Shown piece by piece: positions 17,337 to 25,483 of a stretch of DNA of 64,000 nt. The stretch comes from Roseomonas aerilata DSM 19363. GTDB taxonomy: Bacteria > Pseudomonadota > Alphaproteobacteria > Acetobacterales > Acetobacteraceae. The notes beneath the pieces were generated by a model. It saw nothing but the letters and a program-made list of their open reading frames with translations. It was not told the DNA's origin and did no database searches. The translations under genes were made by a program, and so were the position numbers. Position 1 is the stretch's first letter, and each line of letters begins with the position of its first letter. The DNA lies in contig NZ_JONP01000001.1 of the NCBI RefSeq assembly GCF_000711725.1, positions 124,001 through 188,000 on the forward strand, read 5' to 3'.

Positions 17337-18251
17337 ATGGCCGAGACCTTCCGCCCCGGCTTGAACAGATCGGGCGAGATGGAGGTCCTCGTCCGCGTGG
17401 TCGAGCTCGGCGGCTTCTCCGCCGCCGCCCGGGCGGCTCGGATGACGCCCTCCGCCGTCAGCAAGCTCATCGGGCGGCTGGAGGCGCGACTGGGCGCAAG
17501 GCTCATCAACCGATCCACCCGCCGCCTGCAGCTCACCCCGGAAGGTGCCGCCTTCTACGAGCGCGCCGTGCGGATCCTGGCAGACCTGGAGGAGGCGGAG
17601 CGCGCCGCGGCGGGCGGCGAAAGGCCGGTCGGCCGCATCCGCCTCAGCATCAGCGTCTCCTTCGGCGTGCACCTGCTAGCCCCGCTGCTGCCGGAGTTCC
17701 TGGAGCGCCATCCCGGCCTGACCCTCGACATCGTCCAGACGGACGCCGTGGTGGACCTGCTGGCGGAGCGGATCGACGTGGCCGTCCGCGCCGGGCCGCT
17801 CCGCAGCTCAAGCCTCGTCGCCCGCAAGCTCGGGGAGACCGGTCTGCACATCGTCGGCAGCCCCACCTACCTCGCGCGCCACGGCGAGCCGCGGAGCCTG
17901 GCGGAGTTGGAAGGCCACAACCGCCTCCACTTCGGCTACGCCCGCGCGGTCGAGGGCTGGCCGCTGCTCAGCGACGGCCAGCGCGTGCTGGTGCCGCCCG
18001 TCGGCGTGGTGCAGGCGAGCGACGGCGAGGCGTTGCGCCACCTGGCCATCGCCGGTGTCGGCCTCGCGCGCCTGGCCGTCTTCACCACCCGCGCCGATGT
18101 GGAGGCCGGCCGCCTGCGCCCCGTGCTCGAACACCTGAACCCCGGCGAAATGGAGGAGGTGCACGCCGTCTGGGCCGGCGGCAGCGGGCCCCTGCCGGCG
18201 CGCGTGCGGGCGCTGCTGGACTTCCTGGCGGAACGGGCGCGCGTCGGATGA
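17337..18251 (+). CDS. LysR-family transcriptional regulator
   Basis: A 304-aa LysR protein. The helix-turn-helix is in residues 17-75 (MEVLVRVVELGGFSAAARAARMTPSAVSKLIGRLEARLGARLINRSTRRLQLTPEG), followed by the LysR substrate domain from about 100 to 300 (RIRLSISVSFGVHLLAPLLPEFLERHPGL). It is of the CrgA/PP2214 branch. It is divergent from the MFS pump and probably controls it. The ATG at 17337 sits directly behind a palindrome. Its effector is unknown. Confidence 0.9.
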   Translation: MAETFRPGLNRSGEMEVLVRVVELGGFSAAARAARMTPSAVSKLIGRLEARLGARLINRSTRRLQLTPEGAAFYERAVRILADLEEAERAAAGGERPVGRIRLSISVSFGVHLLAPLLPEFLERHPGLTLDIVQTDAVVDLLAERIDVAVRAGPLRSSSLVARKLGETGLHIVGSPTYLARHGEPRSLAELEGHNRLHFGYARAVEGWPLLSDGQRVLVPPVGVVQASDGEALRHLAIAGVGLARLAVFTTRADVEAGRLRPVLEHLNPGEMEEVHAVWAGGSGPLPARVRALLDFLAERARVG

Positions 18252-18263
18252 GGGCCGGAGCCC

Positions 18264-19292
18264 CTACCGCATCGAAACGCCCTTCTGCCCCGCCTCCATC
18301 CGCTGCCGGATCATCGCCTGCTCCTGCTTCGAGCCCTCGGCATCCGTGAAGAAGGTGAAGATCGCGAAGCGCCGTCCGCGCGTGACCGGCAGTGCCTCGT
18401 GCAGCATGTCGCAGCCGAAAATCGCGGCGCCCCCGGTCGGCGGCTCGTGCAGGTCCGGCCCGAATTCCGGAAAGCGCAACTCCCCGCCCTCGTAATCCCC
18501 CGTGTTCAGGTTGAGGCTCATCGCGAAGCGCCGATGCGCGGTGAAGGGCGTCCGGTTGTCCCGGTGCGCCTCGAAGGCCCCCGCATCCGCCGCGTCGTAG
18601 CACCCGATCCGCGGCACCTCGTAGGAGGCGGGGACGAAGCGGAAGGCCCGCGCCATCTCCGGCACCACGCGGCGCATCAGCCGCGCCTGGAAGGTCTCGT
18701 AGAGCGCGCGGTCATCGAGGAACACGTCCGCCCGCCGCTTGATCCGGTGCGCCCCGGCGGCATCCACGCCGCCCGCCACACGGTCGCGCTGCTTCTCGCC
18801 CCGCTGCCAATGCGCCAGCAGCGCCGCCACCAGCGCCGGCTCCAGCACATCGGGCACCAGCAGCACCGGCGCCCCCGTGCGTCGCACCGGCGGCGCGGGC
18901 GGGGAGGGGGGGAGCGCCGCCAGCGCCGCCCGCACTCCCGCTTCCACCGTCTCCCCGCGCCCCGCAAAGGCCAAACGCCCGCGCGGGGAGACCAGCGCCA
19001 CCCCGCCGCTCGCCAGCCCCAGCGCCCGGAACACGCCCCCCGGTGCATCGAACAGCCACCCCGGCCGAGCCTCGCCGTGCGGCGCCCGCCCTTCGACCAC
19101 GAAGAGCAGCGCCCCGGCTTCCCGCGCCAGCGCCTCCGCCTCGCCCAGCCCCTCCGCCGGCGCACCGAGCACCAGCAAGCGCGGCTGCCCGGCAATCGCT
19201 TGGCCCATGAGGTCGAAGGGCTCGCCCGCGGCATCGGGCAGGACGATCGGCGGCAGGTGGTCGCCGACCAGGAACATGGAACGGTCGCTCAT
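18264..19292 (-). CDS. Fe(II)/2-oxoglutarate oxygenase with an N-terminal peroxiredoxin-like domain
   Basis: A 342-aa protein in two parts. Residues 1-130 look like a thioredoxin/peroxiredoxin-fold domain (VGDHLPPIVLPDAAGEPFDL, then a long strand-helix pattern) but have no peroxidatic cysteine. Residues 140-325 are a prolyl-4-hydroxylase-type 2OG-Fe(II) domain: His243-x-Asp245 in EAHRDN, His298 in CDMLHEALPV, and the 2-oxoglutarate-binding Arg in TRGRRFAIFTFF. These are the complete facial triad, so the oxygenase is probably active, in the cytosol. The target may be a protein residue or small molecule. It converges with lysR and is divergent from the NadE-like gene, 78 bp away. Confidence 0.8.
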   Translation of the reverse strand: MSDRSMFLVGDHLPPIVLPDAAGEPFDLMGQAIAGQPRLLVLGAPAEGLGEAEALAREAGALLFVVEGRAPHGEARPGWLFDAPGGVFRALGLASGGVALVSPRGRLAFAGRGETVEAGVRAALAALPPSPPAPPVRRTGAPVLLVPDVLEPALVAALLAHWQRGEKQRDRVAGGVDAAGAHRIKRRADVFLDDRALYETFQARLMRRVVPEMARAFRFVPASYEVPRIGCYDAADAGAFEAHRDNRTPFTAHRRFAMSLNLNTGDYEGGELRFPEFGPDLHEPPTGGAAIFGCDMLHEALPVTRGRRFAIFTFFTDAEGSKQEQAMIRQRMEAGQKGVSMR

Positions 19293-19370
19293 CCCTGCTT
19301 TCTGCCGCCGCCCCGGCCGCCGCGCCAGCGCCTTTCCGCTCGCGCGCAACCCCCCTAGGGTCCGCCGCCC

Positions 19371-20777
19371 ATGACCGCCCCCCTCCGCATCGCGCTCGCC
19401 CAGGCCAACCCGCGGCTGGCCGCGATCCAGGCCAACGCCGCCCGCCTGCGCGCCCTCCGCGCCCGCGCCGCCGCCCTCGGCGCCGATCTGCTGGTGACGC
19501 CCGAGTCCTCACTCTCCGGCGCCGTGCCCGCCACCCTCGCGGCCCATCCCGACTTCGCCGCCGCCCTCACCGCCACCCTCGCGGCCCTCGCCGCCGAAAC
19601 AGCGGACGGCGGCCCCGCCCTCCTCCTCGGCGCCCCCTGGCGGAACGGCGCGGCCCTGCACGAGGCGCTGCACCTCCTCGACGCCGGCACCCTCCGCAGC
19701 CGCGCCGCCCACGAGCCCCGCGCGGGCTACGACCCCGGCCCCGTGCCCGGCCCTGTCGCCTTCCGCACCGCCCGCCTCGGCCTCATGCCCGCGCGCGACG
19801 GCCGCGGCCCCGCCGTCGCCGAAACCCTCGCCGAGACGGGCGCCGACCTCCTCATCGCCCTCGATTCCCCGCCCCATGCCCCCGGCGCCGCGGAGCGCCG
19901 CCTCCAATCCGCCCTCGCCCGCGTGGTGGAGAACGACCTGCCGCTCATCCGCCTCGACCGCCTCGGCGCCGAGGACGAAGCGGCGCATGATGGCGGCGCC
20001 CTCGTCCTCAACGCCGACCGCAGCCCCGCCCTGATCCTCCCGCCCTTCGCCGAGGACACGATCACCCTCACCGAATGGCACCACGACGGGACCGTCTGGC
20101 GCTGCGCCCCGCAAGCCGCCCCACCCCCCATGCCGGAGCACGAGGCGACCTGGCGCGCCCTCCTCCTCGCGCTCCGCGACCATGCGGAGCGCTGGGGTGC
20201 CACCTCCTTCCTCCTGCCCCTCTCCGACAGTCCGGAAAGCGCCCTCGCGGCGACCCTCGCTCGCGACGCCTTCGGCTCCGCCGCGATCCGGGCCATCCTC
20301 CTGGAAGGGGAGGGGGAGGCCGCCGCCCGCGCTCTCGGCCTCACCGCCGAGCGGATCGATCTCTCCCCCGCGCGGGCAACCCTGGCCGCCATCCTCCCCG
20401 CTACGCCCGGCCTCGCAGCCCGCCTGCGCGAAGCCGCCCTCGACACCCTCGCCGAAGCGGGCGGCATGCCGATCCTCACCGGCACCCTCGCCACCAGCAC
20501 GGCGGAAGCCTTCGCGCCCCTCCGCCACCTACCCCCCGAGACCCGCGCCGCCCTTGCCGCCTGGCGCGTCGCCCTCCGCCCCGAGAACCTGTCCGGCGCC
20601 CCCTTCGAGGCCGAAATCCCGCACCCTCCGCACGGCGCTACCCCGGACCCTTCCCGCCACCTCTGGCAAAGCCTCGCCCGCGAGGACTACAAGCGCCGCC
20701 GGGCCCCGCCCGGCGTGGCGCTCACCCCGCCCGCCCGCCCCAGCCCGCCCAACCCCCAGGGAGCCGCGACGCCATGA
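19371..20777 (+). CDS. Degenerate glutamine-dependent NAD synthetase homologue (probable pseudoenzyme)
   Basis: A 468-aa intact ORF that follows NadE (nitrilase-type amidase plus NAD synthetase) along its whole length but is shorter than the family (about 550-680). The N-terminal half keeps PESSLSG with the amidase Glu45. The Lys motif is replaced (RAAHEPRAGYDPG), and the nucleophile block normally ICED is PARD (about 140-143), so the Cys is absent. In the synthetase half the ATP motif SGGxDS is SDSPES (285-290), and the GNKSE block is TLATSTAEA, although flanking sequence (LRDHAERWGA, FAPLRHLP, EDYKRRRAPPGV) is clearly homologous. Both activities are predicted lost. No frameshift or internal stop is present, arguing for a retained function. 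Its stop overlaps the next start (ATGA). Confidence 0.8.
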   Translation: MTAPLRIALAQANPRLAAIQANAARLRALRARAAALGADLLVTPESSLSGAVPATLAAHPDFAAALTATLAALAAETADGGPALLLGAPWRNGAALHEALHLLDAGTLRSRAAHEPRAGYDPGPVPGPVAFRTARLGLMPARDGRGPAVAETLAETGADLLIALDSPPHAPGAAERRLQSALARVVENDLPLIRLDRLGAEDEAAHDGGALVLNADRSPALILPPFAEDTITLTEWHHDGTVWRCAPQAAPPPMPEHEATWRALLLALRDHAERWGATSFLLPLSDSPESALAATLARDAFGSAAIRAILLEGEGEAAARALGLTAERIDLSPARATLAAILPATPGLAARLREAALDTLAEAGGMPILTGTLATSTAEAFAPLRHLPPETRAALAAWRVALRPENLSGAPFEAEIPHPPHGATPDPSRHLWQSLAREDYKRRRAPPGVALTPPARPSPPNPQGAATP

Positions 20778-21169
20778 ACACGTCCCCCCAGCCGGCCGCC
20801 CTCGGCCCCTTCGTCCGCATCAAGGACCTCTCTGGCGCGAACGGCGACGATCCCGTGGAGGAGATCCGCGGCTTCACCACCGTTGCCGACGCCGCCACCT
20901 TCGCCCGCCGCTACGTGCGGGACAGCATCGAGCGCTGCCGCGCCCCCGGCATGGACGCCGAGGCCGTGCTCGCCGCCTGGTTCGCCTTCGGCGAGGACGC
21001 CGAGGCCCTGGACCCCAGCGGCGACCACTGGACCTCCGCCGCCGACATCCGCGCCTTCGCCGAGAAGCCCCCCCGCAGGAAGAGCGAGCGCGACTGGCGC
21101 GCCCTCGACCCCCGCCGCGACCGCGATGAAGAGGAAGACGACGACATGGGCGGCGAGGAAAGCGCGTGA
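20774..21169 (+). CDS. Conserved hypothetical acidic-tailed protein
   Basis: A 131-aa protein, ATG overlapping the NadE-like stop by 4 bp and GTGA overlap with gltX, so it is translationally coupled on both sides. The body (PFVRIKDLSGANGDDPVEEIRGFTTVADAATFARRYVRDSIERCR) looks like a small alpha/beta domain. The end is charged, first Arg/Lys-rich and then acidic (DRDEEEDDDMGGEES). No family recognised. A position between a pseudoenzyme and an essential tRNA synthetase gene suggests a housekeeping or accessory role. Confidence 0.75.
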   Translation: MNTSPQPAALGPFVRIKDLSGANGDDPVEEIRGFTTVADAATFARRYVRDSIERCRAPGMDAEAVLAAWFAFGEDAEALDPSGDHWTSAADIRAFAEKPPRRKSERDWRALDPRRDRDEEEDDDMGGEESA

Positions 21170-22497
21170 GGGTCCGCTTCGCCCCCAGCCCCACCGGCTG
21201 GCTCCATGTCGGCAACGCCCGCATCGCCCTCACCAACTGGCTCGAGGCGCGCAAGCGCGGCGGCACCTTCATCCTCCGCCTGGACGACACGGACACGGGG
21301 CGCTCGAAGCCCGAATTCGCCCAGGGCATCGAGGAAGACCTGCGCTGGCTCGGCCTCGACTGGGACGAGTTCTTCCGCCAGTCCGACCGCATCGAGCGCT
21401 ACGTGGCCGCCGCCGAGGTCCTGAAGAAGAAGGGCCTTCTCTATCCCTGCCTCGAGACCGAGGAGGAGCTGAACTACAAGCGCGAGCAGCGCAGGAAGCA
21501 GGGCCGCGCCCCTATCTACGACCGCGGCGCCCTCAAGATGACGGCGGAGCAGCTCGCCCGCGCCATCGAGAACGGCAAGTCCCCGCACTGGCGCTTCAAG
21601 CTCAACACCCGCACCGTCACCTGGCAGGACGGCGTGCTCGGCGACCGGCAGGTCAAGCTCCCCAGCCTGTCGGACCCGGTGCTGATCCGCGCCGACGGCA
21701 GCTTCCTCTACACCTTCACCAGCGTGGTCGATGACCTCGAAACCGGCATCACCCACATCATCCGCGGCGAGGACCACGTCACCAACACCGGCATCCAGAT
21801 CGACATCCTCGAAGGATTGTCGGGCCGCCCCAACCGCCTCCACTTCGCCCACATGCCGCTGCTGACGGACGCCGAGGGCGGGCAGCTCTCCAAGCGCCTC
21901 GGCAGCGTCTCGCTCCGCCAGTTCCGGCGTGACGGCATCGAGCCCGCGGCCCTCACCGGCTACCTCGCCGCGCTCGGCACCTCGAACGATCCCGTCGCCG
22001 CCAGCCCGCGCGACCTCGTGCGGCTCTGGGACATCACGCGCGTCTCCCACTCCGCCGCGCGCTTTGACACGAAGCAGCTCCTCGCCCTCAACCGCAAGCA
22101 CCTGCACGCGCTGCCCTTCGAGGCCGTGAAGGATCACCTGCCGGACGGCGCCGACGAGCCCTTCTGGCTCGCCATCCGCGGCAACCTCGACCTGCTGCCC
22201 GAAGCCCGGGACTGGCACGAGATCGCCCGCGGCGAGATCACCGTCCGCCCGCAGCCGGAGGAGCGCGCGCTGCTCGAAGCCGCCATCCAATCCCTGCCGC
22301 CCGAGCCGTGGGACGAGACGAGCTGGCCCACCTGGACCGCCGCCATCGGCCAGGCCACGCAGAAGAAGGGCAAGGCGCTCTTCCTTCCGCTCCGCCGCGC
22401 CCTGACGGGCGAGGACCACGGCCCCGACCTCAAGACCTTCCTGCCGCTGATCGGCCGCGCCCGCGCGGCGTCCCGGCTGCAACGCGCGATCGGCTGA
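21166..22497 (+). CDS. gltX: Glutamyl-tRNA synthetase
   Basis: A 443-aa class I aminoacyl-tRNA synthetase charging tRNA-Glu (and, in alphaproteobacteria, commonly tRNA-Gln for later amidation by GatCAB). It has RFAPSPTGWLHVGNAR (HIGH-type motif HVGN), RLDDTDTGRS, IRGEDHVTNTG and the KMSKS-type motif in GGQLSKRLGS. It begins at GTG 21166, since the GTGA overlap couples it to the upstream gene and MRVRFAPSPTG is the usual N terminus. Alphaproteobacteria often have two GltX copies. The QLSKR form suggests it is one of these paralogues, and which tRNA it prefers cannot be told. cysS follows after 2 bp. Confidence 0.95.
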   Translation: MRVRFAPSPTGWLHVGNARIALTNWLEARKRGGTFILRLDDTDTGRSKPEFAQGIEEDLRWLGLDWDEFFRQSDRIERYVAAAEVLKKKGLLYPCLETEEELNYKREQRRKQGRAPIYDRGALKMTAEQLARAIENGKSPHWRFKLNTRTVTWQDGVLGDRQVKLPSLSDPVLIRADGSFLYTFTSVVDDLETGITHIIRGEDHVTNTGIQIDILEGLSGRPNRLHFAHMPLLTDAEGGQLSKRLGSVSLRQFRRDGIEPAALTGYLAALGTSNDPVAASPRDLVRLWDITRVSHSAARFDTKQLLALNRKHLHALPFEAVKDHLPDGADEPFWLAIRGNLDLLPEARDWHEIARGEITVRPQPEERALLEAAIQSLPPEPWDETSWPTWTAAIGQATQKKGKALFLPLRRALTGEDHGPDLKTFLPLIGRARAASRLQRAIG

Positions 22498-22499
22498 CC

Positions 22500-23933
22500 A
22501 TGCACCTGCACTTCCACGACAGCGCCCGCCGCGAGAAGGTCGAGTTCCGCCCGATCGACCCGGACCACATCCGCCTCTACGTCTGCGGCCCGACCGTCTA
22601 TGACCTCGCCCATCTCGGCAACGCGCGCCCCGTCGTCGTCTTCGACGTTCTCGCCCGCCTGCTGCGCCGCGCGTTCCCGCGCCTCACCTATGTCCGCAAC
22701 ATCACGGACGTGGACGACAAGATCAACGCCCGCGCCCGCGAGAGCGGCGAGCCCATCTCCGCCATCACCGCCCGCACCGCCGCCGACTTCCACGCCGACA
22801 TGCAGGCGCTGAACTGCGCGCCGCCCGACATCGAGCCGCGCGCCACGGGCAGCATCCCCGAGATGATCGCGCTCATCGAGCGCCTGATCGCCAACGGCAA
22901 CGCCTATGCCGCGGAGGGCCACGTCCTCTTCTCCGTCGCCTCCTACCCCGATTACGGCCGCCTCTCCGGCCGCAGCACGGATGAGATGCTCGCCGGCGCG
23001 CGCGTCGAGGTCGCTCCCTACAAGCGCGACCCCGGCGACTTCGTCCTCTGGAAGCCGAGCGACGACGAAACGCCGGGCTGGGACAGCCCCTGGGGCCGCG
23101 GCCGCCCCGGCTGGCACATCGAGTGCTCCGCCATGGCCTGGAAGAACCTCGGCGAGGAGTTCGACATCCACGGCGGCGGCGCCGACCTCCTCTTCCCGCA
23201 CCACGAGAACGAGGTCGCGCAATCCTGCTGCGCCTTCCCTGGCACCCGCTTCGCGCATCTCTGGATGCACAACGGCATGCTGCTGGTGGACGGCGAGAAG
23301 ATGTCGAAGTCCCTCGGCAACTTCCTCACCGTGCGCGACATCCTCCAGCGTGGCCCTTGGGCCGGCGAGGCCTTCCGCCTGCTGCTGCTGAAGACGCATT
23401 ACCGCGCCGCCCTCGACTACACCGCCGAACGCCTCGACGAGGCGCGCGCCGAACTCGACGACCACTACGCCCTCCTCGTCCGCGACCTTCCCGCGCCCGA
23501 CGCCGACGACGCCACCGTCGCCGACATGGTCGCCTGGGCGCTGGAACCGCTCGCCGACGACCTCAACACCCCGCTCGCCGTCGCGCGCCTCCGCGACCTC
23601 CGCGCGCTGGAGAACGTCATGCAGGTCGGCGGCTCGATGACGGCCGTGCTCTCCCGCGCCGGCCGCGACTGGAAGCCGAAGCCCGGCCAAGCCGGCGCCG
23701 CGCTCCGCGAAGCCGCCGCCGCCCTCGGCCTCCTCCCCTCCGACCCCCAGGCCTGGCGGAAAGGCGGGGCAGGGGAGGGCGACGACGCGGAAATCGAGGC
23801 CGCCATCAACGCCCGCCTCGCCGCCCGCGCCGCGAAGGACTGGGCCGAGGCCGACCGCATCCGCGCCGACCTCGCCGCGCGCGGCATCGTGCTCGAGGAC
23901 GGCAAGGGCACGACCACGTGGCGCCGCGCCTAG
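22500..23933 (+). CDS. cysS: Cysteinyl-tRNA synthetase
   Basis: A 477-aa class I synthetase charging tRNA-Cys. It shows LYVCGPTVYDLAHLGNAR (first Zn ligand Cys plus HLGN form of HIGH), the ECSAMAW and FPHHENEVAQS blocks with the remaining Zn ligands, the KMSKSLGN motif, and a C-terminal helical anticodon domain with low-complexity Ala/Arg. The ATG lies 2 bp after the gltX stop. The stop overlaps the GTG start proposed for the next gene by 16 bp. All three genes form one transcription unit. Confidence 0.96.
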   Translation: MHLHFHDSARREKVEFRPIDPDHIRLYVCGPTVYDLAHLGNARPVVVFDVLARLLRRAFPRLTYVRNITDVDDKINARARESGEPISAITARTAADFHADMQALNCAPPDIEPRATGSIPEMIALIERLIANGNAYAAEGHVLFSVASYPDYGRLSGRSTDEMLAGARVEVAPYKRDPGDFVLWKPSDDETPGWDSPWGRGRPGWHIECSAMAWKNLGEEFDIHGGGADLLFPHHENEVAQSCCAFPGTRFAHLWMHNGMLLVDGEKMSKSLGNFLTVRDILQRGPWAGEAFRLLLLKTHYRAALDYTAERLDEARAELDDHYALLVRDLPAPDADDATVADMVAWALEPLADDLNTPLAVARLRDLRALENVMQVGGSMTAVLSRAGRDWKPKPGQAGAALREAAAALGLLPSDPQAWRKGGAGEGDDAEIEAAINARLAARAAKDWAEADRIRADLAARGIVLEDGKGTTTWRRA

Positions 23934-24409
23934 CCACCCCCGCCGACATCCCCTTCGTCATGGCCGTGGAGCGCATCCCCGGCCATGACGCCTACATCAA
24001 CCTCTGGACGGAGGAGCAGCACGCCGCCGCCCTCGCCGGCCCGGACCACGCGTACCTCATTGCCAGCGGCCCGGACGGCGAGCCCGTCGGCTTCGCCATC
24101 CTCTCCGACCTCCGCGATCCCCACGGCAACCTCTGCCTCAAGCGCATCGCCATGGCCGCCCCCGGCCGCGGACTGGGCGCCGCCTTCCTCCGCGCCGTCA
24201 CCGCCTGGACCTTCGGCAACACCGCTGCCCATCGGTTCTGGCTCTATGTCGTCGCCGCCAACGACCGCGCCCGCCACGTTTACCGCGCCCAGAACTTCGC
24301 GGAGGAAGGCACCCTTCGCGAGGCCCGCCTGGAGGCGGACGGCACGCGCACCGCGCTGATCCTCATGTCCCTCCTTCGTCGCGAATGGAGCTCCCAGACG
24401 AGTCGTTGA
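23918..24409 (+). CDS. GNAT-family N-acetyltransferase
   Basis: A 163-aa single-domain acetyltransferase. RLATPADIPFVMAVER is the usual first strand and helix, the acetyl-CoA loop lies in IAMAAPGRGLGAAFLRAVTAW (R-G-x-G-x-A form), and YVVAANDRARHVYRAQNFAEEGTLRE is the C-terminal part with the common N..A...Y...GF pattern. The GTG at 23918 inside the cysS end is preferred because the family N terminus begins right after it. The frame is otherwise open far upstream only as a shadow of cysS. Acceptor unknown; a protein or amino-sugar substrate is possible. Confidence 0.82.
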   Translation: MAPRLATPADIPFVMAVERIPGHDAYINLWTEEQHAAALAGPDHAYLIASGPDGEPVGFAILSDLRDPHGNLCLKRIAMAAPGRGLGAAFLRAVTAWTFGNTAAHRFWLYVVAANDRARHVYRAQNFAEEGTLREARLEADGTRTALILMSLLRREWSSQTSR

Positions 24410-24474
24410 CACCGCCCGGCCTGCCGTTGTCGGCTCGCCATAAGCGGCCGCCCCGGCCCGCACAGGAGGCCGCG

Positions 24475-25470
24475 ATGTCCGACCCCCGCACCATCCCCGC
24501 CGCCACCCGCCGGGGTCTCGCCACCCTGGCCACGGCGCTGGCCGCCGGCCTTGCCCGCCCCGCCCTCGCGGCCTTCCCCGATCGCCCCCTCCGCCTCCTC
24601 GTCGGCTTTGCCCCGGGCGGCACGGTGGACACCATGTCCCGCATCCTCGCCCAGGGCATGAGCGGCGTCCTCGGGCAGCAGGTGGTGGTCGAGAACCGCC
24701 CCGGTGCCGCCGCCAACATCGCCGCCGAAGCGGTCGCGAAAAGCGTCCCGGACGGCACCAACCTTCTCTACGGCGTCTTCTCCCACGCCGTCGCGCCCGC
24801 CCTGCTGCGCCTCACCTACGACCCGCTGACGGACCTCACCGGCGTCTCCCAGGTGGTGAAGGTGCCCGTCTTCCTCTTCGCCGCTCCCAACGCGCCCTTC
24901 AACACCGTCCAAGAACTCGTCGCCGCCGCGAGGGTAAGGCCCGGCGCCATCACCTTCGCCTCCGGCGGCGTCGGTTCCTCCGCCCATCTCGCACCGGAGC
25001 TGCTGGAGCGTCGCGCCGGCATCTCCCTCGTCCACGTCCCCTTCCGCGGCGGCGGCCCGGCGCTTCAGGCCCTGCTGGCCGGCGACGTGCAGCTCCTCTG
25101 CGACACTCCCCAGACCTCCACGCGCGGCTTCCTGGAGGAGCGCAAGTTCAAGGCCATCGCCGTCATGGCCGAGGCCCGCCTGCCCAGTTACCCCGACATC
25201 CCCGCGATCAGCGAGGCCGGCCTCGGCAGCGGTCTCGAGGTCCAGGCCTGGCAGGGTGTCCTCGTCCGCGCCGGCACGCCGCCCGAGATCGTGGAAACCC
25301 TCCACGGGGCCATCCTTCGCGTCATGGCCATGCCCGAGACTCTCGCCCGCGTCGAAGCCCTGGCCGTGGAGGCCGCCCCGAGCGACCCCGCCGCCTTCAC
25401 CGCCTTCTTCCGTGCCGAGGTCCGCCGCTGGACCGCCGTCGCGCGCGAGGCCGGCATCACCGCGCAGTAG
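24475..25470 (+). CDS. Bug/TctC-family periplasmic solute-binding receptor
   Basis: A 331-aa Bug receptor with a signal peptide (about residues 1-34, ending ARPALA|AFPDRP) and the family blocks LLVGFAPGGTVDTMSRILAQGMS, VVVENRPGAAANIAAEAVA, ITFASGGVGSSAHLAPELLE, LVHVPFRGGGPALQALLAGDVQ and YPDIPAISEAGL. It should bind a carboxylated ligand in the periplasm. As with the copy at 71-1027, no TctAB membrane partner is present. The ATG has an AGGAGG site 7 nt upstream. 65 bp separate it from the acetyltransferase gene and 13 bp from the following membrane-protein gene. Confidence 0.92.
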   Translation: MSDPRTIPAATRRGLATLATALAAGLARPALAAFPDRPLRLLVGFAPGGTVDTMSRILAQGMSGVLGQQVVVENRPGAAANIAAEAVAKSVPDGTNLLYGVFSHAVAPALLRLTYDPLTDLTGVSQVVKVPVFLFAAPNAPFNTVQELVAAARVRPGAITFASGGVGSSAHLAPELLERRAGISLVHVPFRGGGPALQALLAGDVQLLCDTPQTSTRGFLEERKFKAIAVMAEARLPSYPDIPAISEAGLGSGLEVQAWQGVLVRAGTPPEIVETLHGAILRVMAMPETLARVEALAVEAAPSDPAAFTAFFRAEVRRWTAVAREAGITAQ

Positions 25471-25483
25471 CACAGGCCACGCG

